Shown: positions 53,967 to 63,010, numbered from the stretch's first letter. The stretch is 64,000 nucleotides of DNA from Niabella aurantiaca DSM 17617 (GCF_000374125.1 NZ_KB893632.1:109-64108); one strand, 5' to 3'. The notes: generated by a model from the letters alone, not told the origin. Numbers and translations are program-made.

Positions 53967-54872
53967 TCACCAGAAATCAAATACGCCGCCCAAATCAATG
54001 CACAATTGTGTTTTGACGGATTCGTTCATGCGCGTTGGGGTTATTTGTCCATTGGCCATGAACAGCAGGTCACTGCCGGGGCCTGTTTCCCATTGTTGCA
54101 TTGATCCACCGAGGTGCAGACCGAACCTGGTTGTAAGTTGATAATTTAAGCCGAGCGACCCATTCATTCCCCAACCTTTTGCCTGGTGGACGAAACTGAG
54201 CGGATGACTAAAATCGGAGCGATATATCCAATCGGCTTGCGCTTTGTATTTGTTGTACCGGCCACCCAGACCGGCCAGCAACCGCCAGCTTTGCATTAAT
54301 TGGACCCATCCTTCCAGGCAGAATTCCGGCCCCTGCCATTGCGCATCGTAGAGACCTTTAACCGAGGCGGGCGAACGGTCCTGCATCCGGTAGCGGGCTT
54401 TAGAAATGGCATAGCCTCCACCGGCGGAAACAGATACGGACCGGGTGTGGGCTATTCTGTAGTGGAGCTGAAACCGGTAACAGGAGGTGGGATTCTTTTT
54501 ACTCTGGAGCCGGAGGTAGGACGTTGGGCGGCTCCGGTTGTCTGCGGCATAATCAACATCCGTAACTCCGCCGGAATACCCGTATTGCCGGCCGGCAGCA
54601 GCACTCAGGTCCAGGTATCGATTCAGCCGGTAACGGCCCTCCACCCGGAACCCTGTGCGTTTCAGTGCGGCAAAACGGAGCTCCGATAAGATGTTTGGAC
54701 CAGTACCCTGTTCGTTACCGGCGATAGACCACCTGAAGCTTTCGGTTGATTGCAGGGCAGCGAGCGAGAGGCGGAAATGTGTTTTTTGTGGTGGACCTGT
54801 TTGGCCGGGAGCAGGGATAAAAAATAGTAGCAGTCCATGAAGTAGGGTGGTGATTTTTAGCAGTTGGCTCAT
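53967..54872 (-). CDS. Predicted outer-membrane beta-barrel protein
   Basis: ATG 54872 (MSQLLKITTLLHGLLLFFIPAPGQ) gives 301 aa with a signal peptide cleaved near residue 24. The mature part consists of alternating-residue strands (FRVEGRYRLNRYLDLSAAAGRQYGYSG, SCYRFQLHYRI, SVSVSAGGGYAI, WRLLAGLGGRYNKY, GMNGSLGLNYQLTTRFGLHLGGSM), with a C-terminal FDFW end in keeping with an outer-membrane barrel of about ten to twelve strands. No specific family recognised. Divergent from the antitoxin gene, with 82 bp between the starts. Confidence 0.7.
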   Translation of the reverse strand: MSQLLKITTLLHGLLLFFIPAPGQTGPPQKTHFRLSLAALQSTESFRWSIAGNEQGTGPNILSELRFAALKRTGFRVEGRYRLNRYLDLSAAAGRQYGYSGGVTDVDYAADNRSRPTSYLRLQSKKNPTSCYRFQLHYRIAHTRSVSVSAGGGYAISKARYRMQDRSPASVKGLYDAQWQGPEFCLEGWVQLMQSWRLLAGLGGRYNKYKAQADWIYRSDFSHPLSFVHQAKGWGMNGSLGLNYQLTTRFGLHLGGSMQQWETGPGSDLLFMANGQITPTRMNESVKTQLCIDLGGVFDFW

Positions 54873-54954
54873 GATCGTTCTTTCGTTAACCAGGTTTTGT
54901 TGCGCCAAATTAAGTTCATTTTGGCTAAGAACTCATCACGGGGGCATTAATTTC

Positions 54955-55542
54955 ATGGTGGAAGAAAAAAAATTCAAAAACCGGACAAATGACCGTAAAT
55001 TTGTGTCAAATAAGCAAAGCGTGAAACCCACCAAAAAAAAATATCAGAAAGAACATCGCCCGGACAACCTTCTCGAAGAGCCGGCCGCAGTGTATCAAAC
55101 CCGTTCAAGCAATGTAAGCGTTTCCCTTACGCTCATGGGGCTGAAGGATGAACACGCTTTTAAAGCCGTTCAGAATGCAATGGATTTTATCGACCGCATC
55201 CGCGAAGGGCTTCCCAAGAAAGCCCTGGATCATCTGGCCGGCGTTATGGGAATATCCGATGTAGAAATGGCCGGTATCATACATACTTCAGACAGAACCT
55301 TACGCCGGTACACCCCGGCCCAGAAATTAAGTGCAGAACAATCAGAGCGTATTATAGAGCTGGCCCGGCTTTATGCAAGGGGGACGGATGTTTTTGACGG
55401 CCTGGATGCTTTTAAAACCTGGATGACAACACCAGTAGATGCCCTGGGCGCTCAAAAGCCCATGACCTTCCTGGATACTTCTATGGGCATTGAGCTTCTT
55501 ATGGATGAACTGGGGCGTATTGAGCAGGGTATATTTGCGTAA
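54955..55542 (+). CDS. Xre/MbcA/ParS-family antitoxin
   Basis: ATG 54955 (MVEEKKFKNR) gives 195 aa. The first ~55 residues are strongly basic and probably disordered, longer than in most family members. The core carries the Xre-like HTH and ParS toxin-binding domain (FIDRIREGLPKKALDHLAGVMGISDVEMAGIIHTSDRTLRRY, then ERIIELARLYARGTDVFDGLDAFKTWMTTPVDALGAQKPMTFLDT). These antitoxins bind DNA and neutralise RES toxins; a RES gene follows 75 bp downstream. Confidence 0.9.
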   Translation: MVEEKKFKNRTNDRKFVSNKQSVKPTKKKYQKEHRPDNLLEEPAAVYQTRSSNVSVSLTLMGLKDEHAFKAVQNAMDFIDRIREGLPKKALDHLAGVMGISDVEMAGIIHTSDRTLRRYTPAQKLSAEQSERIIELARLYARGTDVFDGLDAFKTWMTTPVDALGAQKPMTFLDTSMGIELLMDELGRIEQGIFA

Positions 55543-55617
55543 GCCATCTGCCGCCGGTTGCTGATTGAAACATGACCAGCCGCATACTACGACCCTGATC
55601 TTCACCAAACACCAAAT

Positions 55618-56079
55618 ATGAGAATATACCGTATCAGCAAATGCAATTATATCGATGATCTGACGGGTACCGGTGCCTCGCGTTTTCCGGGCCGCTGGCA
55701 TAATAAAGGCACGTATATTTTATACACGGCGGCCTCGCCTTCCCTGGCCCTGCTGGAAAGTGTGGTGCACATTACCACAGTTATAAAGCTGGATCTTTGC
55801 ATTATTGGCCTGGAAATGCCGGAGGGCAGCATAATGGAGTGGCAACCCGAACAGCTTCCTGAAAGCTGGTTTGTGAATCCACCCCCTGATCCGTTAAGGA
55901 GTATCGGCGACCGGTTTGTGAAACAAAAAAAATTCCTTGCCCTCAAAGTGCCTTCTGCTGTAATGCCGGAAGAGTATAACTATTTGCTGAATCCAGTGCA
56001 CCCCGAGTTCAAAAAAGTAAAGATACTTTATACCCGGCATCTGCATGTAGACAAGCGGCTTTTGAGGCAGGAAGAATAA
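55618..56079 (+). CDS. RES-domain toxin
   Basis: The 153-aa protein has the RES pattern: Arg in SRFPGRWHNKGTYILYTAAS (Arg26), Glu in LALLESVVHI (Glu47) and Ser in KVPSAVMPEEYNYLLNPVHP (Ser115), with Tyr36 also conserved. RES toxins of the Xre-RES type II modules degrade NAD+ in the cytoplasm. All key residues appear intact, so the toxin is likely active. It forms a toxin-antitoxin pair with the upstream ParS-family gene; the 75-bp gap is larger than the usual overlap. Confidence 0.9.
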   Translation: MRIYRISKCNYIDDLTGTGASRFPGRWHNKGTYILYTAASPSLALLESVVHITTVIKLDLCIIGLEMPEGSIMEWQPEQLPESWFVNPPPDPLRSIGDRFVKQKKFLALKVPSAVMPEEYNYLLNPVHPEFKKVKILYTRHLHVDKRLLRQEE

Positions 56080-56094
56080 TGTGTGCTGTACTTT

Positions 56095-56949
56095 CTATTT
56101 CCAGCCGTACAGCTGGTCGGTATAGAAGGTCCATTCCGGGGTCTGGATATGCTGGTCATTACCCAAAACATACCAGGGCGTGCTCCGGCTGCCCGCCGGG
56201 TTTTTAAGAAGGTGTATGTCCTGAGCGGGCATATAGCTTTGTGCCAGGAGGTATATTTTTTCCCCGTTTTCATTTTCTGCCATACGCATAACGATCACGG
56301 CATGACCGGGCGCGCCCGGTTTTAACAATACGTCGCCGGGCTGCATTTCCATTATGGGTTTTTTATAAAGAGACGCGGGTAACGTGGAGGTTCCGCAATA
56401 AGTAAAAACGGTTTCCAGGTATTTTAACAGCGACTCGCGGGTGCAGGGTACCGGCTTGCCCGGCACCCGGATCAGCTTGTTTCCGGAAAGCTTATACCGC
56501 CATCCTTTTAGCCAATCGTTGTAGGAGATCAAGGTGCCATCTCCCGCAGGGAACCGGATCTGTCCGAATTGCTTTTCTGAAAATAAATATTCGGCCCGCA
56601 GGCGCATCAAGGCATCTGCACATTGCTGAAGATCCCTGGCCCCTACACTCATATCCAGTACCGCATATTGCGCCTGCTGATTGGGCTTTTTGGCCCCATT
56701 GAACAGATAGACCGTTTTATCTTTTTTTAGTTTCAGGTTCTGCAGGTAGTATCCAAAGGCGGAAGCCGGCAATGCACTGCGTTTGTATCCTTCCGGCAGG
56801 AAGATACCCGAAACGGAGCGGGGAATATAATCTGCAGCCTGGTCCGGATCATTGACTGCAGACGGGGATGGCCGGGCTGCAGACCCGCAGCCGGGGATAT
56901 AAGATAAAATCACACTGTAACAGATTGCAAGATGGATAAGGATTTTCAT
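56095..56949 (-). CDS. DUF4846 lipoprotein
   Basis: ATG 56949 (MKILIHLAICYSVILSYIPGC) gives 284 aa with a lipobox PGC (Cys21). The body matches DUF4846: FLPEGYKRSALPASAFGYYLQNLKLKKDKTVYLFNG, AQYAVLDMSVGARDLQQCADALMRLRAEYLF, then MQPGDVLLKPGAPGHAVIVMRMAEN and the final WYVLGNDQHIQTPEWTFYTDQLYGW. The GHAVIV segment and Cys suggest an NlpC/P60- or transglutaminase-like fold, but function is unknown. Converges with the RES gene. Confidence 0.85.
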   Translation of the reverse strand: MKILIHLAICYSVILSYIPGCGSAARPSPSAVNDPDQAADYIPRSVSGIFLPEGYKRSALPASAFGYYLQNLKLKKDKTVYLFNGAKKPNQQAQYAVLDMSVGARDLQQCADALMRLRAEYLFSEKQFGQIRFPAGDGTLISYNDWLKGWRYKLSGNKLIRVPGKPVPCTRESLLKYLETVFTYCGTSTLPASLYKKPIMEMQPGDVLLKPGAPGHAVIVMRMAENENGEKIYLLAQSYMPAQDIHLLKNPAGSRSTPWYVLGNDQHIQTPEWTFYTDQLYGWK

Positions 56950-57031
56950 AATAGCTGGCGAAAGAGTTGTTTTGTAAAATGAGAGTACAGGACTGTAAAA
57001 ATCCATAAACCGATTATTAGGCGGCAACCAT

Positions 57032-57039
57032 TATCTTTG
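57032..57039 (+). promoter_or_regulatory. Candidate -7 element abutting the rnhA start
   Basis: TATCTTTG then six bases TCCGCT then ATG (57046). Same box and spacing as trpS; suggests a leaderless transcript. Confidence 0.55.
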
Positions 57040-57045
57040 TCCGCT

Positions 57046-57507
57046 ATGCAATCCAGGGGGGTTATTATTTATACAGACGGCGCTTCCCGTGGCAACCCCG
57101 GCCCGGGGGGATATGGTGTTGTACTGATGTATGGGAAACATATAAAGGAGCTTTCTGCGGGATTTAAACGTACCACCAACAACCGCATGGAATTGATGGC
57201 TGTAATTGAGGGTATCCGGGCGCTAAAGACTGCTGCGCTGCCGGTTACTGTTTATTCCGACAGCCAATATGTGGTGAATGCGGTTACAAAAGGATGGCTG
57301 AATAACTGGGTGAGAACGGATTTTAAGGGTGGCAAGAAAAATAAAGATCTGTGGATGCAGTATTATCAGCTTGCAAAACAATTCCAGGTTCGTTTTGTAT
57401 GGGTCAAGGGGCATGCAGACAATCCTTACAACAACCGGTGTGATGCACTGGCGACCGCCGCTGCTGACGGAAACGGTCTGACTGAGGACTTGGGGTTCGA
57501 AGGATAA
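57046..57507 (+). CDS. rnhA: Ribonuclease HI
   Basis: ATG 57046 gives 153 aa; the TTG at 57037 would sit inside the promoter. Catalytic residues of RNase HI are present in order: Asp in IYTDGASRGNPGPGG, Glu in MELMAVIEGI, Asp in YSDSQYVVNAV and Asp in HADNPYNNRCDALA. It degrades RNA in RNA-DNA hybrids. Length matches E. coli RnhA. Confidence 0.96.
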   Translation: MQSRGVIIYTDGASRGNPGPGGYGVVLMYGKHIKELSAGFKRTTNNRMELMAVIEGIRALKTAALPVTVYSDSQYVVNAVTKGWLNNWVRTDFKGGKKNKDLWMQYYQLAKQFQVRFVWVKGHADNPYNNRCDALATAAADGNGLTEDLGFEG

Positions 57508-57811
57508 TTTGAAAATTTGAGAATGTGGAAATGTGCGTCAGGTATTAAACGGATCAGGCCAGAGACAATAGTCAATGGACCTTCCGGAACGATACGAAAT
57601 CTAACGTTAACTGGAACCTGGAAATAATTTGGCAATTTGAAAATGGGGAGATGTGAAAATGAAAGCCGACATTATGTATAAAACCAGATCTAATGTTGGA
57701 ACTTATCATTTAAACCTAGAAAGCGCATCGAGTAACAAAACAGATCTAACGTGAAACCTGCCGGAGCAGGCGGGTTTTAAACCTCAAACCTGGAACTACT
57801 CCTTATCTCTC
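57508..57811. repeat. Spacer with AATTTGAAAATTTGA-type low-complexity repeats
   Basis: A 304-bp spacer with no gene. At 57505-57536 and 57624-57660 it carries degenerate tandem words such as ATTTGAAAATTTGA followed by GTGGAAATGTG. Related words occur in several other intergenic gaps of the window (see findings). Confidence 0.5.
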
Positions 57812-59254
57812 TCAGCATTCCGGCAAGCTCAGGGGTACATTTACTGCCAGCCCGCCGTCTGCGGTTTCTTTGTATTTAAAGTTCATATCCTGGGCTGTGT
57901 CCCACATGGTTTTGATCACTTCGTCCAGCGAAACCCTTGCAAAATCAGGTGTACTTTGCAAGGCCAGCTGAGAGGCGGTAATGGCTTTGACGGCTCCCAT
58001 GGTATTCCGTTCAATACAGGGCACCTGCACCAACCCGCCAATAGGATCGCAGGTCATGCCAAGATGGTGCTCCATGGCAATCTCTGCAGCCATCATGGCT
58101 TGTTTTTGCGAACCACCCAGTCCTTCTGTTAGTGCGGCCGCTGCCATAGAAGAAGACACACCGATCTCTGCCTGGCAGCCGCCCATTGCCGCGGAGATGG
58201 TTGATTCTTTTTTAAAAATGCTGCCGATCTCTGCCGCTGTCATTAAAAATCTCCGGATCCGTTCCCCGCTATTCTCTTCCTGTCCGGGCTCTGGGCAGAA
58301 AATGATAAAGTAGTGCAGTACGGCAGGTATCACGCCGGCGGATCCGTTCGTAGGCGCGGTTACCACACGGCCAAAAGATGCGTTTTCTTCGTTTACCGCC
58401 AGCGCAAAACAGCTGACCCAATCCAGGGTATTACGGAAACTGCTGCCGCTGTTCCGGATCAGGCGGATCCATTCATCGTAGTTGGCATAGCTTATATTAC
58501 CGAGCAGCTTTTTGTTGAGTGCGGCGGCCCGCCTTCTTACATTTAAACCGCCGGGCAGCATACCGGTTTTATGACAGCCCCGGTAGATACAGTCGCGCAT
58601 GGTATTCCATATCTGCATCAGCCCTTCACTCGTTTCCTTTTCGTTGCGCCAGGCGAGTTCGTTCTCTGCAACGATTTCGCTGATGGAGAGTCCTGTTTTG
58701 ATGCTCCAGCGCAAGAGGTCGTCCGCATCGTCGATGGGAAAGGAAAGCAGTACATTGTTGTTTAAAAGGGTGTCTTCTCCTTCTTCCTTTACAAAGCCTC
58801 CACCAATGGAATAATAGGTCCTGGCAATGTTTCCGCCGTCGCTGAGTGTGGCCAGGAACGTCAGCCCGTTGGAGTGATAGGGCAGGGTTTCGGTAAACAG
58901 GAACTCAATCGCCGTTTGGGGGTCAAAGGGAATGCGCCGGCTCCCGTCCAGCAGCAGGCTTTTTGCCTCCCGTATGGTTGCAATGGTGGGGTCAATCTGC
59001 TCCACATCGAAGGTTACCGGATCGTAGCCACAAAGTCCCAGCTGTATGGCAATGCCGGTGCCGTGCCCTACGCCGGTCTTGGCCAGCGAACCATAGAGCA
59101 GCACCTGTAGGGTCACAACCTTGTTCAGGTATTGCTGTTGTTTCAGATATCCCAGGAAGCGTTCTGCTGCCCGCCAGGGGCCGAGTGTATGGGAACTGGA
59201 AGGGCCTATGCCGATCTTCAACATATCAAAAACCGAAATCGGTTCGTACTGCAT
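57812..59254 (-). CDS. sdaA: L-serine ammonia-lyase (iron-sulfur type, single chain)
   Basis: The 480-aa protein contains both the beta domain ([28 protein letters not shown]) and the alpha domain ([68 protein letters not shown]). The three cluster Cys lie in GGCQ, TCDP and PCIE. It deaminates L-serine to pyruvate and ammonia with a [4Fe-4S] cluster. It is transcribed alone; the upstream region has no obvious operator. Confidence 0.95.
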   Translation of the reverse strand: MQYEPISVFDMLKIGIGPSSSHTLGPWRAAERFLGYLKQQQYLNKVVTLQVLLYGSLAKTGVGHGTGIAIQLGLCGYDPVTFDVEQIDPTIATIREAKSLLLDGSRRIPFDPQTAIEFLFTETLPYHSNGLTFLATLSDGGNIARTYYSIGGGFVKEEGEDTLLNNNVLLSFPIDDADDLLRWSIKTGLSISEIVAENELAWRNEKETSEGLMQIWNTMRDCIYRGCHKTGMLPGGLNVRRRAAALNKKLLGNISYANYDEWIRLIRNSGSSFRNTLDWVSCFALAVNEENASFGRVVTAPTNGSAGVIPAVLHYFIIFCPEPGQEENSGERIRRFLMTAAEIGSIFKKESTISAAMGGCQAEIGVSSSMAAAALTEGLGGSQKQAMMAAEIAMEHHLGMTCDPIGGLVQVPCIERNTMGAVKAITASQLALQSTPDFARVSLDEVIKTMWDTAQDMNFKYKETADGGLAVNVPLSLPEC

Positions 59255-59471
59255 ATCTCAATCTTTAATCTTCGAAATTACAACAAAGCCGTCATTGAAA
59301 TTCGTCGGAAGATATCAGGCCATTGGACGGATCTGTCTGAAGCGGTCATTTTTTAATACTACAGCCATTAAACCGGAAAGGAATGTTCATTGCTTTCGGC
59401 GTCTTCCCGATACGGAGCGAGTGCTTCCTTTCAGAAAACCATACTTACTTGCAATATTGATTTTTGGGGCG

Positions 59472-59963
59472 TTAGTTTTCCACCTTTATTAATTCGATGT
59501 CGAAAAACAGTGGTTGGTTGGTAAGCACGCCATACCGGGGATCGCAGCCATAAGCCAGTGATGAGGGGAGCAACAATTTGATCCTGCCGCCTTCCTTTAT
59601 TTTGGAAAGCCCGAGGTACCAGCCGGGTATGACCTTATCTAACCGGAAAACAGCTCCTTCCGGCTTCTGCGCATAACTGGAGTCGAATGCTACACCGGTA
59701 AGAAACCGGCCGATATATTTTACGGTTACCTGGCTGCCGGGATCGGGTATGGCCCCGGTACCTTCATCCATGATCTGCCACATCAGCCAGCTGGTATTAT
59801 TGCTATCTGCCGTGATGGAGCTGTCCCTTATGTATTTTTTCATTTGTGCTGTGTCGCTGACAGCGGGTTTGGGTTCACAGGCGGTCGTGGTCTCATCTTT
59901 GATACAGCCAATTATTGCCAGGCCAAGGATCACCGCAAGGCCGGCGCATATTTTCTTATTCAT
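59472..59963 (-). CDS. FKBP-type peptidyl-prolyl isomerase lipoprotein 1
   Basis: ATG 59963 (MNKKICAGLAVIL) gives 163 aa with lipobox AIIGC (Cys20) and a second Cys nine residues later (TTAC). The FKBP domain spans about residues 70-163: VKYIGRFLTGVAFDSSY, FRLDKVIPGWYLGLSKIKEGGRIKLLLPSSLAYG, ending FFDIELIKV. The usual ligand-pocket residues (Tyr, FD, VIxGW, AYG) are all present, so it is probably active. An unusual Cys follows AYG (AYGCDPRYG). It is the last of four tandem paralogs on this strand. Confidence 0.9.
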   Translation of the reverse strand: MNKKICAGLAVILGLAIIGCIKDETTTACEPKPAVSDTAQMKKYIRDSSITADSNNTSWLMWQIMDEGTGAIPDPGSQVTVKYIGRFLTGVAFDSSYAQKPEGAVFRLDKVIPGWYLGLSKIKEGGRIKLLLPSSLAYGCDPRYGVLTNQPLFFDIELIKVEN

Positions 59964-60137
59964 TAATGATGAGTTCATGATTCAGGAAATCGTTTTATCC
60001 CTTCCGGGACGAATTTACATAAATGGCCGGATTCTGAAGTGGCCGGTTCTTAATATCCCTCATTTGTATGTCTTTTAAACCAAAAACCCAGGCTAACCAG
60101 GGTTGTATGAGTGGTACATTTAATATTGTATGCGTCA

Positions 60138-60617
60138 TTACTGCACTTTTATCAGTTCTACGTAAAAGTACAGCGGCTGATTAGCCATTTGTCCGTACCG
60201 GGGATCACATCCATAGGCCAGTGATGAAGGAATGATGAGTTTGATTTTTCCTCCCTCTTTAATTTTAGGAATGCCTATCTGCCATCCGGCAATAACTCCA
60301 TTTAAAGGGAAGGCAGTTCCATTCGGGTCCCTGACGTAGGAGGAGTCAAATCCCTTTCCATTTAAAAACCTGCCTACATATTTAGCCGTTACGTTGCTGT
60401 TGGCCGAAGGAGTGTTGCCGGTGCCCTCTTCGATCACCTGGTACATGATCCCGCTTGGATCGGTTGTGATAATTATAGAACTGTCAGTCGCAAATTTTGT
60501 CATTCCTGCTTTTTCACTTTCTACCGTTTGGGGGGTGCAGGGTTTTACGTCTTCGTTTTTCATGCAACTGATCATTACCGTACTTACGATCAGTGCCAGG
60601 CCAAACCATTGTTTCAT
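60138..60617 (-). CDS. FKBP-type peptidyl-prolyl isomerase lipoprotein 2
   Basis: A 159-aa lipoprotein with lipobox MISC (Cys18), a second Cys at 27 and the same plan as its neighbour: AKYVGRFLNGKGFDSSY, FPLNGVIAGWQIGIPKIKEGGKIKLIIPSSLAYGCDPRYG, ending YFYVELIKV. Pocket residues are kept, so activity is expected in the periplasm or at a membrane surface. Closest relative in the window is the protein at 59472; the pair likely arose by duplication. Confidence 0.9.
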   Translation of the reverse strand: MKQWFGLALIVSTVMISCMKNEDVKPCTPQTVESEKAGMTKFATDSSIIITTDPSGIMYQVIEEGTGNTPSANSNVTAKYVGRFLNGKGFDSSYVRDPNGTAFPLNGVIAGWQIGIPKIKEGGKIKLIIPSSLAYGCDPRYGQMANQPLYFYVELIKVQ

Positions 60618-60647
60618 ACAGGATTTTAATATTAATTAATGATGATT

Positions 60648-61160
60648 TTAATAGCTGGGGATCATATCCGTGAGCTCATATTCATAAACCAGCTGGGAGT
60701 TGGCCGGTACAGGATTTACTCCTGTCATTTCCAGACAACCGAACTGGGAAGAAGAAGGAATGACCAGCCGGATCTTTCCTCCTTTTGATATTTTACTGAG
60801 GGCGTAGGTAACATAAACGCCTTCGCTGAAGCTCCTCAGCGGAGCTGTAGGCGGCTGTTTTACGGTAAGGGAATCCACAATGGTGCCATTCATCAGCCTG
60901 CCGCTATACCGGAAGGAAACCAGCGAGTCGATGGTTGGCTTTGTGGTGCCGGTTCCGGGATGTTCGATATAGAAATAGACGGATGCCTGCGGGTCGAACG
61001 TATATAATGCTGCATCTCCGTTCTTTTGCAGGAAGGAGTCAATGATATGCCGGTCCTGACCCAGGGTCAGGCTATTGGTACAGGCGGACCGGTCTTCGGG
61101 TTTTGAGCATCCGGCAGCCAGGCCCGCCATGAAAAAGAGAACAAGGATTGTTCCTTTCAT
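60648..61160 (-). CDS. FKBP-like lipoprotein 3, diverged
   Basis: A 170-aa lipoprotein with lipobox LAAGC (Cys18) and second Cys at 27. The FKBP domain is still readable (VSFRYSGRLMNGTIVDSLTV, SKISKGGKIRLVIPSSSQFGC, ending VYEYELTDM), but the pocket is changed: VDS in place of FDS, and the VIxGW segment is replaced by FSEGVYVTYAL. Isomerase activity is therefore doubtful. It keeps the Cys after the QFG equivalent of AYG. 13 bp downstream of paralog 4. Confidence 0.85.
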   Translation of the reverse strand: MKGTILVLFFMAGLAAGCSKPEDRSACTNSLTLGQDRHIIDSFLQKNGDAALYTFDPQASVYFYIEHPGTGTTKPTIDSLVSFRYSGRLMNGTIVDSLTVKQPPTAPLRSFSEGVYVTYALSKISKGGKIRLVIPSSSQFGCLEMTGVNPVPANSQLVYEYELTDMIPSY

Positions 61161-61173
61161 ATCCTGCTCCGGA

Positions 61174-61704
61174 TTAATTAGCAGCCGGCGCTTTTACTTC
61201 TGTAAGCGTATAATCGTAGATCAGTTCGGAGGATCCGGGTACGGTTTTTCCGTTAATGGTTTGCGGAGCACAGGAGAAATACACCGAAGAGGGATAAATG
61301 TATCTGTATTTTCCGCCCTTTTGAAGCTCAGCAAAAACTGAATTTAAAGGATCTTTTATATTGCTTAATTTAATTGGAGATCCGTCGTCATTTTGCTTGA
61401 TCGTGTCGGATGCAAAAATAACGGTGCCATCCATCAGGGATATGGAATATTTAAAACTTATGATGGAATCGGCCTTGGGCATGCTTCCTGCGCCGGGATC
61501 CATAGTACCTTCATACCAGCTTGATTCCGCACTGTAAGTAATGACGCTTTCCAATGAATTGGCATTGATAAAAGAATCAATGATGTGTTTGTCCTGCTCC
61601 AATGTATAGGGTACACAGGAAGGGCCATCGTTTTTCACACAGGCGGCAAACATCGTTACAGCGGCAACAACGGCAGTTACGGGTATTAATAACGTTTTTT
61701 TCAT
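61174..61704 (-). CDS. FKBP-like lipoprotein 4, strongly diverged
   Basis: A 176-aa lipoprotein with lipobox FAAC (Cys22) and a second Cys eight residues later. The domain follows the others in outline (ISFKYSISLMDGTVIFASDTI, FAELQKGGKYRYIYPSSVYFSC, ending IYDYTLTEV) but lacks the pocket motifs FDS, VIxGW and AYG, so it is probably not an isomerase. It shares with paralog 3 the N-terminal QDxHIIDSF motif. First gene of the four-gene cluster. Confidence 0.82.
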   Translation of the reverse strand: MKKTLLIPVTAVVAAVTMFAACVKNDGPSCVPYTLEQDKHIIDSFINANSLESVITYSAESSWYEGTMDPGAGSMPKADSIISFKYSISLMDGTVIFASDTIKQNDDGSPIKLSNIKDPLNSVFAELQKGGKYRYIYPSSVYFSCAPQTINGKTVPGSSELIYDYTLTEVKAPAAN

Positions 61705-61749
61705 TCTTTCAATTTAATACTAAATTAATAAATATTGATAATCAAATAA

Positions 61750-62064
61750 TTACTTCTTGTTTTTCCGAGCCAGCAACGATTTATAATGATTCTCATTGAT
61801 ATCCCACCTGTGATAAGACGAAAAGACGGCAATAAACGCAACAATAATGATACCGGCAATGAGCAAAATTAAAAAAAGAGATGGATCTGCATTGGCCTGC
61901 ATGGCTGCTTTTTTATACCAGCCGCTGAAAAAATTGATAAAAGTGCCGATCATGAGCAGGATCCCGAATGGGGTGCCGATCAGGAGGTTCTTGACCGACC
62001 TTTTTTTCTTTAGCCGGTTCGCCTCCCAATATTTTATAAAAGCTTCTTCTTCTTTTGTGTACAT
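61750..62064 (-). CDS. Small two-helix membrane protein of unknown function
   Basis: A 104-aa protein with an acidic/aromatic N-terminus (MYTKEEEAFIKYWEANRLKKK), two hydrophobic helices (LLIGTPFGILLMIGTFINFFSG and FLILLIAGIIIVAFIAVF) and a basic C-terminal tail (LLARKNKK). No family recognised. It lies 45 bp upstream of the FKBP cluster on the same strand and diverges from the HU-domain gene. Confidence 0.65.
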   Translation of the reverse strand: MYTKEEEAFIKYWEANRLKKKRSVKNLLIGTPFGILLMIGTFINFFSGWYKKAAMQANADPSLFLILLIAGIIIVAFIAVFSSYHRWDINENHYKSLLARKNKK

Positions 62065-62139
62065 GATCGTTCAAAGGTAAATGAAAAACAAGCAGTTTTG
62101 TAAGTGTAACAAATGTTGCATATATTGCAGTTCAATTAA

Positions 62140-62997
62140 TTGTTTGTGAAACTAGCGTCATTATTAGCCCAATACCTGTTCGCCCATAAGCAGTTAAGCT
62201 TGCCGGGGCTGGGGATTTTTTATGCTGAAAACAGCGAAGATCCGGAGTATCCTCCTACAGTCAAGTTTGAACAAAAGCCCGTAGACGGATTTGATGAGGC
62301 TGTGGTCGATTACATCTCCTCCGAAACCGGGAAGATGAAAGTACTGGCGATCTCCGATTTGCATTCGCAGCTGGAAGATGCGATCCGGTTTTTAAATACC
62401 GGTAAGCCGTACTTATTTGCGGGCATGGGCACCCTTCTGAAAAAAGCAGACGGCTCGTATGATTTTGTGCCCAATACAACGCCGCTTCCGCCCAGGAAAA
62501 AAGATGTTCCGATCACGGAACGGAATACGATCCCACAAAGCTACATCGAGGAAAAGCCGGGCACCGGCAAATCAAAAAAACCGGCGATCATCATTATTGT
62601 GCTGGCGGTAATTGCCATCGCGGCAACCATCTGGTTTTATTCAAAGACCAGCGAACCGGGGATACCGGCTCCTGCAAATGAAACGGCCGGGCATCCCGGT
62701 GCTGCGGATACCGCTCCGGCTGATACTGCTACCCGGCAGGGAGGCAATGCCGTTAACCCCGGCACTGCTGCTACTGCAACGCCGGGAGTGGTAACCTATG
62801 TGCTGGAAATTACAAAGGAGCCCCGTGCTTCAAAGCGCTATAACCAGCTGAAACGGATTGAATGGCCGGTTGAGCTGGAGAAAGTGGATTCCCTGCGATA
62901 CGCCATCATTATGAAGCTGAGCACGCCCGCAGCGGACACCGCCCGGGTAAGGGATTCGTTAACAGTTATTTCCGGTAAAAAGGTATCTATCCGCTGA
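62140..62997 (+). CDS. HU-CCDC81-type membrane protein
   Basis: A 285-aa protein starting at TTG 62140 or GTG 62146; no ATG is available. The N-terminal part (about 1-120) resembles the tandem HU-like CCDC81 domains of Bacteroidota (LASLLAQYLFAHKQLSLPGLGIFY, then LHSQLEDAIRFLNTGKPYLFAGMGTLLKKADGSY). A membrane helix lies at about 147-168 (PAIIIIVLAVIAIAATIWFY), followed by an Ala/Pro/Thr-rich linker and a small C-terminal periplasmic domain (about 220-285). Relatives often end in a SPOR domain that binds septal peptidoglycan; I could not confirm that here. Divergent from the gene at 61750. Confidence 0.75.
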   Translation: MFVKLASLLAQYLFAHKQLSLPGLGIFYAENSEDPEYPPTVKFEQKPVDGFDEAVVDYISSETGKMKVLAISDLHSQLEDAIRFLNTGKPYLFAGMGTLLKKADGSYDFVPNTTPLPPRKKDVPITERNTIPQSYIEEKPGTGKSKKPAIIIIVLAVIAIAATIWFYSKTSEPGIPAPANETAGHPGAADTAPADTATRQGGNAVNPGTAATATPGVVTYVLEITKEPRASKRYNQLKRIEWPVELEKVDSLRYAIIMKLSTPAADTARVRDSLTVISGKKVSIR

Positions 62998-63010
62998 TAT
63001 TCGTACCAGC

